64,000 bases of DNA, taken from NCBI RefSeq assembly GCF_012034205.1, contig NZ_JAATEM010000015.1:1-64000 (forward strand). Reading direction: 5' to 3'. Under the pieces are notes generated by a model, which was given only the letters and a program-made list of their open reading frames with translations, made no database searches and was not told where the DNA came from. This DNA is from Streptomyces composti. Lineage in GTDB: Bacteria; Actinomycetota; Actinomycetes; Streptomycetales; Streptomycetaceae. Positions 7,985 to 17,303 of this stretch are shown here, one piece after another. The translations under genes were made by a program, and so were the position numbers. How positions within the stretch are numbered: the stretch's first letter is position 1; each line of letters starts with the position of its first letter.

Positions 7985-10102
7985 TCACACACCGATGTCC
8001 CGCCCGTCCGCGCGCCACACGGCGACCACCGCGGGCCGGACGATGTGCCCGGGCCCGTCGGGCCAGGTGCTGGCCGGGTTCTCCACCGTCGCGCCGTCCA
8101 CCTCACCCGGGTGCTGCACGGCCACCAGCACCCGCCGGTCCTGGACGACCGGCCCGCAGGTCTCCGCCCCCACCGGCACCGTCAGGAACTGCCTGAGCTC
8201 CCCGCGCCGCGGGCCGCTCGTCGCCACACCGAACAGCCCGTCGTGGGAGCCGAGGGCGCTGCCGTCGGTGGAGATCCACAGGTTGCCGTGGTCGTCGAAG
8301 GCGAGGTTGTCCGGGCAGGAGATCGGGCTGACCGCGTCCTTCGGGAAGCCGGCGAAGTACGTCGCCGGGTCCTCCGGGTCGCCCGCGACCAGGAACAGCG
8401 ACCAGGCGAACCGGGTGCTCTCCGGCCGGTTCCAGCGCTCGGTCAGCTCCAGGACATGGCCGTGCTTGTTGGCGTTGCGCGGATTGGCCTCGTCCGCCTT
8501 CGGGTTGGCGCCGGTGCCGCGGCTGGAGTTGTTGGTGAGCGCGACATAGACCTTGCCGGTGGCCGGGTTGGGCTCGACGTCCTCGGGCCGGTCCATCTTG
8601 GTGGCGCCCACCTTGTCGCCGGCGAGCCTGGTGAAGACGAACACCTCCTCGGCGGTCATGCCCTCCACGTGCGAGACGGCCCCGCCGGCGGTGGCGGTGG
8701 CCAGCGGGATCCACTCCCCGCTGCCGTCGAACTCCCCGTCCGCGGGCAGCCGGCCCGAACCGTCGACCTCGATCGCGGGCGAGTCGCCGCTCAGCCGGGC
8801 CACGTACAGCGTCCCCTCGTCGAGCAGCGTGAGGTTGTGCTCGCGCACCCGGCGGCTGGTGCCGTGCCGCATCCGCTTGCTGCTGACGAACTTGTAGAAG
8901 TAGTCGAAGCGTTCGTCGTCCCCGGAGTACACGACCGGCCGCCCGTCGTGCGTCAGCCGCACGGTCGCCGCCTCGTGCTTGAACCGGCCGAGCGCGGTGT
9001 GCTTGCGCGGCGTGGAGGCGGGGTCGTACGGATCGAACTCGACGACGTATCCGAAGCGGTGCACCTCGTTCGGCTCCCGAGCCAGATCGAACCGCTGGTC
9101 GAAGCGCTCCCACTTCCGCTCGGTGGCGCCGCTGCCGATGCCGTACCGCTTGTCCGTGTCCCGGCTGCCGTTGGCGAAGTACTGGTTGAAGTTCTCCTCG
9201 CCGTGCAGGGTCGTGCCCCAGGGGGTGATGCCGCCGGAGCAGTTGTTGAGGGTGCCGAGCACCTTGGTGCCGCTCGGATCGGCGGAGGTCCTCACCAGCT
9301 CCGACCCGGCGACCGGGCCCGTGAGCTCGAACTCCGTCGTGGCCGTCACCCGCCGGTTGAGCGGATGCCGGGGGACCGGCGTCAGCTTCCCCGTCCGCCC
9401 CGTCTTCCCGGTCCTGCGGTCCTCCTCCACCACGACCGCCGACAGGCCGTGCGCGGCCCAGGCGATCTCCACCTGCTCGCGGGTCGGGCGGTCGGGGTCG
9501 TAGCCGCGGAACATCAGGATCTCGTCCGTGTACTCGTGACTGGCCACGAGCAGCTGGCGTCCGCGCTCGCCGGGCAGCGGCAGCAGGGCGAGGAAGTCGC
9601 AGTTGTACCCGAACTGCCCCGCCTGCGCCTCGGGGCTCTGCCTCTCCGGGTCGAAGGCGGGGGCACCACGCAGGATCGGCTCGCCCCACCGGATGACGAC
9701 GTGGTGCCGGTAGCCCTCGGGCACGGTCACGGCATCGGCCGTGTTCGGCGGCACCGGGGCGAACCGCAGCCCCCGCGCGCCCTTCACTTTCCCTTTCGCA
9801 CCCCCGGCGCCGTACGCAGGGGAACCGGATACTGCCGGGCCTCCCCCCGCAGCCCTCGCACCCGGCGCCCCGACCACGCCTGCGGCCGTCCCGGCCCCGG
9901 CCACGGTCACGACCGCCGCGGCCCGCATCACCGACCGCCGGCTCAGCGCCCCGGCGATCACATCACCGGCGTACTCGTTGGAACTGGTGTTGGGCACCTC
10001 GTGGAAGCAGGCGTCACCACACCGGTACCGACAAGTGAGGGCGGACCGGCCGCCGGGGTGCGAACCGGACAGCGTTCCGATCAACGGCAGCAGCTTGCGC
10101 AC
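7985..10102 (-). CDS. phoX: PhoX-family alkaline phosphatase (DUF839), Tat-exported
   Basis: A 705-residue protein. An N-terminal cysteine-bearing extension (C24, C28, C32) precedes a twin-arginine signal, SRRSVMR at residues 54-60, and a hydrophobic core, so it should be exported folded by Tat. The rest matches the PhoX six-bladed propeller family: calcium- and iron-dependent phosphomonoesterases, with conserved segments such as NNCSGGITPWGT, HGEENFNQYF, YSGDDERFDYFYKFV and SPISCPDNLAFDDHGN. The role is extracellular phosphate scavenging. Two 11-bp PHO-box repeat units lie 69-90 bp upstream of the start, so PhoP control is likely. The gene stands alone between convergent snpR and a divergent vWA gene. 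Confidence 0.93.
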   Translation of the reverse strand: MRKLLPLIGTLSGSHPGGRSALTCRYRCGDACFHEVPNTSSNEYAGDVIAGALSRRSVMRAAAVVTVAGAGTAAGVVGAPGARAAGGGPAVSGSPAYGAGGAKGKVKGARGLRFAPVPPNTADAVTVPEGYRHHVVIRWGEPILRGAPAFDPERQSPEAQAGQFGYNCDFLALLPLPGERGRQLLVASHEYTDEILMFRGYDPDRPTREQVEIAWAAHGLSAVVVEEDRRTGKTGRTGKLTPVPRHPLNRRVTATTEFELTGPVAGSELVRTSADPSGTKVLGTLNNCSGGITPWGTTLHGEENFNQYFANGSRDTDKRYGIGSGATERKWERFDQRFDLAREPNEVHRFGYVVEFDPYDPASTPRKHTALGRFKHEAATVRLTHDGRPVVYSGDDERFDYFYKFVSSKRMRHGTSRRVREHNLTLLDEGTLYVARLSGDSPAIEVDGSGRLPADGEFDGSGEWIPLATATAGGAVSHVEGMTAEEVFVFTRLAGDKVGATKMDRPEDVEPNPATGKVYVALTNNSSRGTGANPKADEANPRNANKHGHVLELTERWNRPESTRFAWSLFLVAGDPEDPATYFAGFPKDAVSPISCPDNLAFDDHGNLWISTDGSALGSHDGLFGVATSGPRRGELRQFLTVPVGAETCGPVVQDRRVLVAVQHPGEVDGATVENPASTWPDGPGHIVRPAVVAVWRADGRDIGV

Positions 10103-10170
10103 AGTTCTCTCTCCTTGGTGCCCGTCGTGTCAGCGCGACGCTAGGAGCACCCAGGTGCGACAGCCGGGCG

Positions 10171-10192
10171 GCCGGGTGAACGCCGGATGAAT
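10171..10192 (-). promoter_or_regulatory. PHO box (PhoP direct-repeat units)
   Basis: On the phoX strand, ATTCATCCGGC is followed directly by GTTCACCCGGC. These are two adjacent 11-bp units matching the Streptomyces PhoP repeat GTTCACC-N4; nine of eleven positions agree between units. Located 69-90 bp before the phoX start codon. Confidence 0.8.
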
Positions 10193-10379
10193 ACGCGGCG
10201 GCGGAAGAGAAGTTGAGCAGGGCGGCGGCACAGGCCCGGGCGAGGCCGAATACGGCCCTTGACAGGGCTCGGCCGGGACACCCCGACCCTGCCCAAGATC
10301 GCCCACACGGGCCGCTAACCTTACGTGTCCGTCCTGGCCAGGGATCGACGGGCATCAACTCACGCGAAGGGGTGCGCAC

Positions 10380-11945
10380 ATGGGCATTCTCACCTACCTG
10401 CGGAACGCGTTCGGCCGGTCACGCAAAGCGAGGTCCACCGAAGCGGAGGCTGCGGCGCAGTCCGCCGCACCCCGGACGACCGGCTCCGAGACCGAGTCTC
10501 CCGCCGCCCCTCAGGTGCCCTCCCCTGCCACGGAGCCCACCCCGCCGACGGCCTCGGTCCCGGAGCCCCGCGAGGAGCACGAGCTGGTCGCCGCCGCCTT
10601 CGACAAGGCCACGGTCCCCTCCCAGCCCCGCACGCCCAGGTCCGAGCCGGCGGTCACTGAGGAAGCGGCGACCGAGCGCGAGCCGGAGGCCGAGGCCGCG
10701 GCCGCCGAGAAGGCCGGGTCCGAGCCGGCCCCGGAGGCGGGGCCGAAGTCCGTCGAGGAGGCCGAGCCCCAGGCCACCGCCACCGCATCCACGGAGACCG
10801 AGGCGACCACCGGTACCGCCGGCAAGGCCGAGCCCGAGCCCGAGGCGACCACCGGTACCGCCGCCAAGGCCGAGCCCGAGCCCGGGGCCGCCGCGCAGGC
10901 CGCACCCGAAGCCGCAGGCACCGCCGAATCCGCCACCACGGCCGAGCCCGGGGCCGCACCGAAGGCGGCGGCCGAAACCCCCAAGGCGACCAAGGGCGAG
11001 GCCACCCCGAAGCCGGACGCCGGGACCGCCGAGGAGGCCGACGCCGAGGCCGCCACCGGCGCCGACGGGAAGGCCGAGCGAGAGTCGGCCGCCGCTCCCG
11101 CACAGACACCGACCGACACCCCCGAGGCAGCCGAGCCGGAGGCGAAGGCTCAGCCGGAGCCCGAAGCCGAGCCGAAGGCGAAGGCCGCTCCGGAGGCGGA
11201 GCCGGTCGCCGCTGCCGCCGACGGGGAGCGGGCCGCAGCGGACAGCGCACCCCGCACGGGTGGTGCGGACGGGAAGACCCCCGGCATCCCCGCCGCCCTC
11301 ACCACCGCCTACACCGCTGCCGCCCAGGCCCTCGCGGACGCGAACCTCACCGACGCCCGCGCCCGCGTCTACCTCGTACTCGACCGCTCCGCCTCCATGC
11401 GCCCGTACTACAAGGACGGCTCCGCACAGGCCCTCGCCGAGCAGACCCTCGCCCTCGCCGCCCACCTGAACCCGGACACCGCCCCCGGTGACGGCGACGG
11501 TCCCGTCGTCAAGGTCGTCTTCTTCTCCACCGAGCACGACGGCACGGGCGAGCTGACCCTCACCGACTTCGAGAACAAGATCGACACCCTGCACGCCGGC
11601 CTCGGCCGCATGGGCCGCACCAGCTACCACGCGGCCGTCCAGGAGGTCCTCGCCCTGCACGACAAGACCCGTGCCCCGAAGAAGACCCCCGCGCTGGTGA
11701 TCTTCCAGACGGACGGCGCCCCGGACGCGAAGACCCCGGCCACGCAGGCTCTGACGGAGGCCGCGAAGACCCACCCCTCGGTCTTCTTCTCCTTCGTCGC
11801 CTTCGGCGACCCCGAGAACAAGGCGTTCGACTACCTCCGCAAGCTCAAGACCCCCAACACGGCCTGCTTCCTCGCCGGCGCGACCCCCCGGGAGCTGACC
11901 GACAAGGAGCTCTACGACGGCGTCCTCGCCTCCTGGCGCCCCTGA
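10380..11945 (+). CDS. vWA-domain protein with long low-complexity N-terminal region
   Basis: A 521-residue protein. After a short conserved start ([16 protein letters not shown]) come about 290 residues very rich in Ala, Glu, Pro and Thr, with near-repeats of [16 protein letters not shown]. The C-terminal 220 residues form a von Willebrand A domain: the MIDAS motif DRSAS at about residue 335, the metal-binding threonine near GRTSYHAAV, and the third motif FQTDGAPD. The layout resembles the cytosolic vWA proteins (TerF/TerY-like) linked to tellurium-resistance and stress systems, but no ter genes are nearby. There is no signal peptide. A GAAGGGG ribosome binding site precedes the ATG and a strong hairpin follows the stop. 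Confidence 0.85.
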   Translation: MGILTYLRNAFGRSRKARSTEAEAAAQSAAPRTTGSETESPAAPQVPSPATEPTPPTASVPEPREEHELVAAAFDKATVPSQPRTPRSEPAVTEEAATEREPEAEAAAAEKAGSEPAPEAGPKSVEEAEPQATATASTETEATTGTAGKAEPEPEATTGTAAKAEPEPGAAAQAAPEAAGTAESATTAEPGAAPKAAAETPKATKGEATPKPDAGTAEEADAEAATGADGKAERESAAAPAQTPTDTPEAAEPEAKAQPEPEAEPKAKAAPEAEPVAAAADGERAAADSAPRTGGADGKTPGIPAALTTAYTAAAQALADANLTDARARVYLVLDRSASMRPYYKDGSAQALAEQTLALAAHLNPDTAPGDGDGPVVKVVFFSTEHDGTGELTLTDFENKIDTLHAGLGRMGRTSYHAAVQEVLALHDKTRAPKKTPALVIFQTDGAPDAKTPATQALTEAAKTHPSVFFSFVAFGDPENKAFDYLRKLKTPNTACFLAGATPRELTDKELYDGVLASWRP

Positions 11946-11975
11946 GCGGCAGCACCCACCGCTCACACCCCCCGA

Positions 11976-12028
11976 GGGCGGCCCGCTGCCCCTCCATCCC
12001 ACCCCGTAAAACGGGCAGCGGGCGGCCC
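11976..12028 (+). terminator. Terminator hairpin between the vWA gene and metG
   Basis: A 16-bp stem with one mismatch (11976-11991 with 12013-12028, arms around GCCCGCTGCCC) and a 21-nt loop. Confidence 0.65.
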
Positions 12029-12085
12029 ACCCCGGTCGGCTACGATTTCAAGGTTCCGTACAAACCGACCTGGGAGCAGCCTCCG

Positions 12086-13798
12086 ATGGCTCGACACCTC
12101 ATCACCAGCGCCCTTCCGTACATCAACGGGATCAAGCACCTGGGCAACATGGTGGGGTCCATGCTCCCGGCCGACGTGTACTCCCGGTACCTGCGCCAGC
12201 GCGGCCACGACGTGCTCTACATCTGCGCGACCGACGAGCACGGCACCCCCGCCGAGCTGGCCGCCAAGGAGCAGGGCATCCCGGTCGACGAGTTCTGTGC
12301 CCAGGCGCACGACGCCCAGAAGGCGATCTACGACGGCTTCAACCTGGCCTTCGACTACTTCGGCCGCAGCAGCAGCCCGCAGAACCGCGAGATCACCCAG
12401 GAGATCGCCCGCGAGCTGAAGGCGAACGGGTTCATCGAGGAGCGGGCGATCCGCCAGGTGTACTCGATCACCGACGGCCGCTTCCTGCCGGACCGCTACA
12501 TCATCGGCACCTGCCCGCACTGCGGCTACGACAAGGCCCGCGGCGACCAGTGCGAGAACTGCACCCGGGTCCTGGACCCGACCGACCTGATCGACGCGCG
12601 CTCGGCGATCAGCGGCAGCAGCGACCTGGAGATCCGCGAGACCAAGCACCTGTTCCTGCTGCAGTCGGCGCTGGCCGGCGAGGTCGAGCAGTGGGTGGAC
12701 CAGCAGGCCGACAAGTGGCCGGTGCTCGCCTCCTCGATCGCCCGCAAGTGGCTCACCGAGGGCCTGCACGACCGTGCGATCACCCGTGACCTGGACTGGG
12801 GCGTGCCGGTCCCGGCGGACACCTGGCCGGACCTGGCCGCCGAGGGCAAGGTCTTCTACGTCTGGTTCGACGCCCCGATCGAGTACATCGGCGCCACCAA
12901 GGAGTGGGCGGACCAGGACCCGGAGAACCGCGACTGGCGCTCCTGGTGGTGGGAGGCCGACGACGTCCACTACACGCAGTTCATGGGCAAGGACAACGTC
13001 CCCTTCCACAGCGTGATGTTCCCGGCGACCCTGCTGGGCACCCGTGCCCCGTGGAAGAAGGTCGACGTCATCAAGGCCTTCAACTGGCTGAACTACTACG
13101 GCGGCAAGTTCTCCACCTCGCAGCGGCGCGGCGTCTTCACCCACGACGCGCTGGAGATCCTGCCCGCCGACTACTGGCGCTACTTCATGATGGCCAACGC
13201 CCCGGAGTCGGACGACGCGTCCTTCACCTGGGAGCACTTCACCGCCACGGTCAACAAGGACCTCGCCGACACCCTCGGCAACTTCGTCAACCGCGTCCTG
13301 TCCTTCTCCCGCAAGCGCTTCGGCGACGAGGTGCCGGCGGGCGCCGCGCCCGGCGAGGCGGAGGCGAAGCTCGGCGAGGAGATCGCCCGGCTGCTCGCCG
13401 AGTACGAGGAGCACATGGAGGCGATCCAGTTCCGCAAGGCGGCGGCCGCGCTGCGCGCCCTGTGGTCGGCGGGCAACTCCTACCTGGAGGAGAAGGCCCC
13501 CTGGCTGGAGATCAAGACCGACAAGGAGGCGGCGGCGCTCACGCTCCGCACCGCGATGAACCTGATCCACCTCTACGCGGTGGTCTCCGAGCCGTTCATC
13601 CCGGCCTCCGCCAAGGCGATGCGCTCCGCCTTCGACCTGAAGGACGACACCGCGACCTGGGTGAGCCACGAGCAGGCCCGCACCCTGGACGCGGTCCCGG
13701 CCGGCACGCCCTTCACCGTCCCGCCGGTTCTCTTCGCCAAGCTCACCGACGAGGACCTGGAGCGCTACAAGGAACGCTTCGGCGGCTCCGAGGAGTAA
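12086..13798 (+). CDS. metG: Methionyl-tRNA synthetase with atypical KMSKS motif
   Basis: A 570-residue class I synthetase charging tRNA-Met. The HIGH-type motif is HLGN (residues 18-21) in [13 protein letters not shown]. One zinc knuckle, CPHC-x9-CENC, lies at about residues 141-156. The catalytic loop that is usually KMSKS reads KFSTSQ (about residues 342-347), so the second lysine is replaced. The C-terminal anticodon-binding helical bundle is complete and there is no Trbp111-like extension. Only one metG is visible in the window, so this is probably the housekeeping enzyme. A GGGAGCAG ribosome binding site precedes the ATG. A small PH-domain gene follows after 65 bp and may be cotranscribed. 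Confidence 0.94.
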   Translation: MARHLITSALPYINGIKHLGNMVGSMLPADVYSRYLRQRGHDVLYICATDEHGTPAELAAKEQGIPVDEFCAQAHDAQKAIYDGFNLAFDYFGRSSSPQNREITQEIARELKANGFIEERAIRQVYSITDGRFLPDRYIIGTCPHCGYDKARGDQCENCTRVLDPTDLIDARSAISGSSDLEIRETKHLFLLQSALAGEVEQWVDQQADKWPVLASSIARKWLTEGLHDRAITRDLDWGVPVPADTWPDLAAEGKVFYVWFDAPIEYIGATKEWADQDPENRDWRSWWWEADDVHYTQFMGKDNVPFHSVMFPATLLGTRAPWKKVDVIKAFNWLNYYGGKFSTSQRRGVFTHDALEILPADYWRYFMMANAPESDDASFTWEHFTATVNKDLADTLGNFVNRVLSFSRKRFGDEVPAGAAPGEAEAKLGEEIARLLAEYEEHMEAIQFRKAAAALRALWSAGNSYLEEKAPWLEIKTDKEAAALTLRTAMNLIHLYAVVSEPFIPASAKAMRSAFDLKDDTATWVSHEQARTLDAVPAGTPFTVPPVLFAKLTDEDLERYKERFGGSEE

Positions 13799-13863
13799 CC
13801 GCACCGCACGCGACACCGCACCCGGCGCCAGCCGGACCGAGCCGACCACTGGGGGAAGAGTTC

Positions 13864-14229
13864 ATGGCACTGTTCGGCAACGCGCACAGCATCGACCCGG
13901 CCTCGGCCCAGCAGGAGTACGCCCGGCTGCTGGGCCACGGGGAGCAGGTGCACGCCGCCTACCTGCTCATCCGTGACACCATCCTGTTCACCGACCGCCG
14001 CCTGATCCTGATCGACAAGCAGGGCATCACCGGCAAGAAGACCGAGTACCACTCGGTCCCCTACCGCAGCATCACCCACTTCTCCGTCGAAACGGCCGGC
14101 CACTTCGACCTCGACGCCGAACTCAAGATCTGGATCTCCGGCACCCCGGCCCCCATCGAGAAGACCTTCACCAAGGGCGTCGACATCTACGAGGTCCAGG
14201 CCATCCTCACGCAGTACGTGGCGCGGTAG
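13864..14229 (+). CDS. Bacterial PH-domain protein
   Basis: A 121-residue protein made almost entirely of a bacterial pleckstrin-homology domain (bPH_1 type). Visible features include LIRDTILFTDRRLILIDKQG, typical of these domains, then KKTEYHSVPYRSITHFSVETAG and the closing IYEVQAILTQYV helix. No membrane segment. The start is set by a GGGGAAGAG ribosome binding site. Such proteins are cytosolic with largely unknown ligands. The position directly after metG suggests cotranscription, not a role in aminoacylation. Confidence 0.88.
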   Translation: MALFGNAHSIDPASAQQEYARLLGHGEQVHAAYLLIRDTILFTDRRLILIDKQGITGKKTEYHSVPYRSITHFSVETAGHFDLDAELKIWISGTPAPIEKTFTKGVDIYEVQAILTQYVAR

Positions 14230-14341
14230 CCCTCGCTGGTCCCTGTCTGATCCGTGCGGTCGCCGGCCGAGCGCGTGGTCCGGCTGCGGAGCGGGCCGAG
14301 CCGCGGGGAATGACCAGCCCCGAAAGCGGGTTGGCCCCGGT

Positions 14342-15217
14342 ATGACGGACGCTTCGCGGAGTACAGAGGTGTTGCGGTACACGGCGTTCTCGACGGACCC
14401 GGGTGGCGGGAATCCCGCCGGGGTCGTGCTGGACGCCCGTGGGTTGTCGGACGAGGACATGCTGGGGATCGCCGCCGAGGTGGGGTACAGCGAGACCGCT
14501 TTTCTGATGCCGTCCTCCTCGGCGGAACGCCGTTTCGATGTGCGCTACTTCAGTCCCCAGGCCGAGGTTCCGTTCTGCGGGCATGCGACCGTCGCGTCGG
14601 CGATCGCACTGGCGGAGCGGTCGGGGCCGGGGGAGCTGGAGTTCCGGACGCCTGCCGGGACGGTTCCCGTGACGGTGGCCGAGGGGAGTGACGGGAGTCT
14701 GCGGGCCACGCTCACGAGTGTGGAGCCGAGGGTGGAGGACGTGGCCGATGCCGACGTCCGGGAGGCGCTGGCGGCGCTCGGGTGGGCGGGGGACGAGCTG
14801 GACGCGGCGCTGCCGCCCCGGATCGCCTTCGCGGGCGCCCGCCATCTCGTGCTGGCCGCGGGGACCAGGGAGCGGCTCGCGGAGCTGGAGTACGACTTCG
14901 ACCGGCTGGCGGCGTTCATGCGGCGGCTGGATCTGACGACGGTGCAGCTGGTGTGGCGGGCCTCGGAGACGGTGTTCCATGTGCGGGATCCGTTCCCGGT
15001 GGGCGGGGTGGTGGAGGATCCGGCGACGGGTGCCGCCGCGGCCGCGTTCGGGGCGTATGCGCGGGAGGTGGGGCTGGTGCCCCGGGAGGCCGTCCTCACG
15101 CTGCATCAGGGGGAGGACATGGGACGGCCAGGGGTGCTCACCGTCGAACTGCGCGGCAAGGACCCCCGGGTGCGGGTCAGCGGCGCCGGGGCTCGTATTC
15201 CGGGCACTGCGGAGTGA
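14342..15217 (+). CDS. PhzF-family isomerase
   Basis: A 291-residue protein of the PhzF/diaminopimelate-epimerase-like fold. The conserved general acid/base glutamate is in GYSETAF (about residue 51). Other family motifs are GNPAGVV, FCGHATVA and the C-terminal EDPATGAAAAAFG-like loop. PhzF itself isomerises a dihydroxyanthranilate in phenazine synthesis, but no other phz genes are nearby, so the label means family only; many homologues are uncharacterised isomerases or epimerases. It is convergent with aspS across a strong hairpin. Confidence 0.9.
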   Translation: MTDASRSTEVLRYTAFSTDPGGGNPAGVVLDARGLSDEDMLGIAAEVGYSETAFLMPSSSAERRFDVRYFSPQAEVPFCGHATVASAIALAERSGPGELEFRTPAGTVPVTVAEGSDGSLRATLTSVEPRVEDVADADVREALAALGWAGDELDAALPPRIAFAGARHLVLAAGTRERLAELEYDFDRLAAFMRRLDLTTVQLVWRASETVFHVRDPFPVGGVVEDPATGAAAAAFGAYAREVGLVPREAVLTLHQGEDMGRPGVLTVELRGKDPRVRVSGAGARIPGTAE

Positions 15218-15262
15218 GCGGGCAGGAGAGCAGGGGAGCAGCAGGGCAACCGAGCAATGGCT

Positions 15263-15301
15263 GAGGGCCCGGTTCCGCCGGTGCGGCGGTTCCGGGCCCT
15301 C
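15263..15301. terminator. Convergent terminator hairpin (phzF-like / aspS)
   Basis: Outer stem GAGGGCCCGG / CCGGGCCCTC (10 bp) with an inner CCGCC / GGCGG stem separated by a TT/TT bulge. Confidence 0.75.
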
Positions 15302-15351
15302 GCTACGGCGCCACGGCTGGGCCTGAGGAGTGTCCGCCCTGGAGGGGGGGA

Positions 15352-17115
15352 CTACTTCGGCTGCGGCTTGCGGATCGAGAGGTGGAGTTCCTTCAGGCGC
15401 TCCTCGTCCAGCTCCGTCGGGGCGCCCATCATCAGGTCCATCGCGTTGCCGTTGAGCGGGAAGGCGATGGTCTCGCGGATGTTGGGCTCGTCGGCCAGCA
15501 GCATCACGATGCGGTCGACGCCCGGCGCGATGCCGCCGTGCGGCGGGGCGCCGAAGCGGAACGCGCGGAGCATGCCGGCGAACTTCTCCTCGACGGTCTC
15601 CCGGTCGTAGCCGGCGATCTCGAAGGCCTTGAGCATGATCTCCGGGTCGTGGTTCCGGATCGCGCCCGAGGACAGCTCCACGCCGTTGCAGACGATGTCG
15701 TACTGCCAGCCCAGGATCTCCAGCGGGTCCTGGGTCTCCAGGGCCTCCAGGCCGCCCTGCGGCATGGAGAACGGGTTGTGCGAGAAGTCGATCCTGCCGG
15801 TCTCCTCGTCCCGCTCGTACATCGGGAAGTCGACGATCCAGCAGAAGCGGAAGACGTCCTCCTCGAAGTGGCCGGCGCGCTTGGCGGCCTCCACGCGGAC
15901 AGCGCCCATGATCTTGGAGACCTCGTCGAACTCGCCCGCGCCGAAGAACACCGCGTGGCCGGGGGCCAGCGAGAGGCGCTTGGTCAGCTCGGCGACGTTC
16001 TCCTCGGTGAGGAACTTGGCGATCGGGCCGGTCAGCGAGCCGTCCTCGCCGACGCGGACCCAGGCCAGGCCCTTGGCGCCCTGGGCGACCGCGAAGTCAC
16101 CGAGCTGGTCGAAGAACTTGCGCGGCTGGCCGGAGACGTCCGGCACCGGCAGCGCGCGGACGTGCTTGCCGGCGAAGGCCTTGAACTCCGAGCCCTCGAA
16201 GATGTCGGTGATGTCGACGAGCTCCAGCTTGGCGCGCAGGTCCGGCTTGTCGGAGCCGTACTTCAGCATCGCCTCGCGGAACGGGATCCGCGGGAACGGC
16301 GAGGTGACGTGGCGGCCGTTGCCGAACTCCTCGAAGAGCTCGGTCATCACCTTCTCGATCGGCTGGAAGACGTCCTCCTGCTCGACGAAGCTCATCTCCA
16401 CGTCGAGCTGGTAGAACTCGCCCGGTGAGCGGTCTGCGCGCGCGTCCTCGTCCCGGAAGCAGGGCGCGATCTGGAAGTAGCGGTCGAAGCCGGAGATCAT
16501 CAGCAGCTGCTTGAACTGCTGCGGCGCCTGCGGCAGGGCGTAGAACTTGCCCGGGTGGAGCCGGGAGGGCACCACGAAGTCACGGGCGCCCTCGGGGGAG
16601 GTCGCGCTGAGGATCGGGGTGGCCAGCTCGTTGAAGCCCAGCGCCGTCATCTTCTGGCGGATCGCCGAGATCACCTTGGTGCGCAGCATGATGTTGCGGT
16701 GCATGCGCTCGCGGCGCAGGTCGAGGAAGCGGTACTCCAGGCGCCGCTCCTCGTTGACACCGTCCTCGGTGTTGATGGTGAAGGGCAGCGGGGCCGCCTC
16801 GCCGAGCACCTCGACCTCGGAGACCTCGATCTCGATCTCACCGGTCGGCAGGTCGGGGTTGACGTTCTCCGCGCCGCGGGAGACGACCTTGCCGTCCACG
16901 CGGACCACGGTCTCCTTGGACAGCTTGTCCAGCGCCTCGTACGCCTCGGTGCCCGGACGGGCCACGAGCTGCGTGATGCCGTAGTGGTCGCGCAGATCGA
17001 TGAAGAGGATGCCGCCCAGGTCGCGCCGATTGTGCAGCCAGCCACTCAGCCGGACGTCGGTGCCGACGTCAGAGGAGCGGAGCTCGCCGCAGGTGTGGGA
17101 CCTGTACCGATGCAT
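15352..17115 (-). CDS. aspS: Aspartyl-tRNA synthetase
   Basis: A 587-residue class II synthetase of the bacterial type. The N-terminal OB-fold anticodon domain ([22 protein letters not shown]) is followed by the catalytic core with motif 2 ([16 protein letters not shown]), the bacterial GAD-type insertion at about residues 290-420, and motif 3 ([13 protein letters not shown]). The length is normal. Motif 2 reads [10 protein letters not shown] where most bacteria have LRADRQPEF. Whether it also makes Asp-tRNA-Asn cannot be told from sequence. The divergent upstream region shared with the SpoIIE-type phosphatase carries a parS site 36 bp before the start. Confidence 0.97.
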   Translation of the reverse strand: MHRYRSHTCGELRSSDVGTDVRLSGWLHNRRDLGGILFIDLRDHYGITQLVARPGTEAYEALDKLSKETVVRVDGKVVSRGAENVNPDLPTGEIEIEVSEVEVLGEAAPLPFTINTEDGVNEERRLEYRFLDLRRERMHRNIMLRTKVISAIRQKMTALGFNELATPILSATSPEGARDFVVPSRLHPGKFYALPQAPQQFKQLLMISGFDRYFQIAPCFRDEDARADRSPGEFYQLDVEMSFVEQEDVFQPIEKVMTELFEEFGNGRHVTSPFPRIPFREAMLKYGSDKPDLRAKLELVDITDIFEGSEFKAFAGKHVRALPVPDVSGQPRKFFDQLGDFAVAQGAKGLAWVRVGEDGSLTGPIAKFLTEENVAELTKRLSLAPGHAVFFGAGEFDEVSKIMGAVRVEAAKRAGHFEEDVFRFCWIVDFPMYERDEETGRIDFSHNPFSMPQGGLEALETQDPLEILGWQYDIVCNGVELSSGAIRNHDPEIMLKAFEIAGYDRETVEEKFAGMLRAFRFGAPPHGGIAPGVDRIVMLLADEPNIRETIAFPLNGNAMDLMMGAPTELDEERLKELHLSIRKPQPK

Positions 17116-17150
17116 CGTCGTTCATCCAGTCTTCGCGGATCGGGGTCGTC

Positions 17151-17164
17151 GTTTCACGTGAAAC
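17151..17164. other. parS centromere site
   Basis: GTTTCACGTGAAAC is an exact 14-bp match to the Streptomyces parS palindrome bound by ParB. It lies in the divergent region between aspS and the SpoIIE-type gene. These sites cluster around oriC. Confidence 0.9.
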
Positions 17165-17303
17165 GTCCGGAAACGCAGCTCGTGAAACAGGAAACTCCCT
17201 CCAAGACTACCGGCCGCCCCAAGATCGACTCCCCGGCATTACGGCCCGGGTGTCCGCGTCACCACGGTGGCAGTGTTCGCTGCATTCTTCCTAAAGTGGG
17301 GCA

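Noticed and set aside
7811..10144. 777-codon plus-strand frame over phoX
   Set aside because: Antisense of a well-supported PhoX protein; no family content.
11963..13849. Long minus-strand frame over metG
   Set aside because: Antisense shadow of methionyl-tRNA synthetase.
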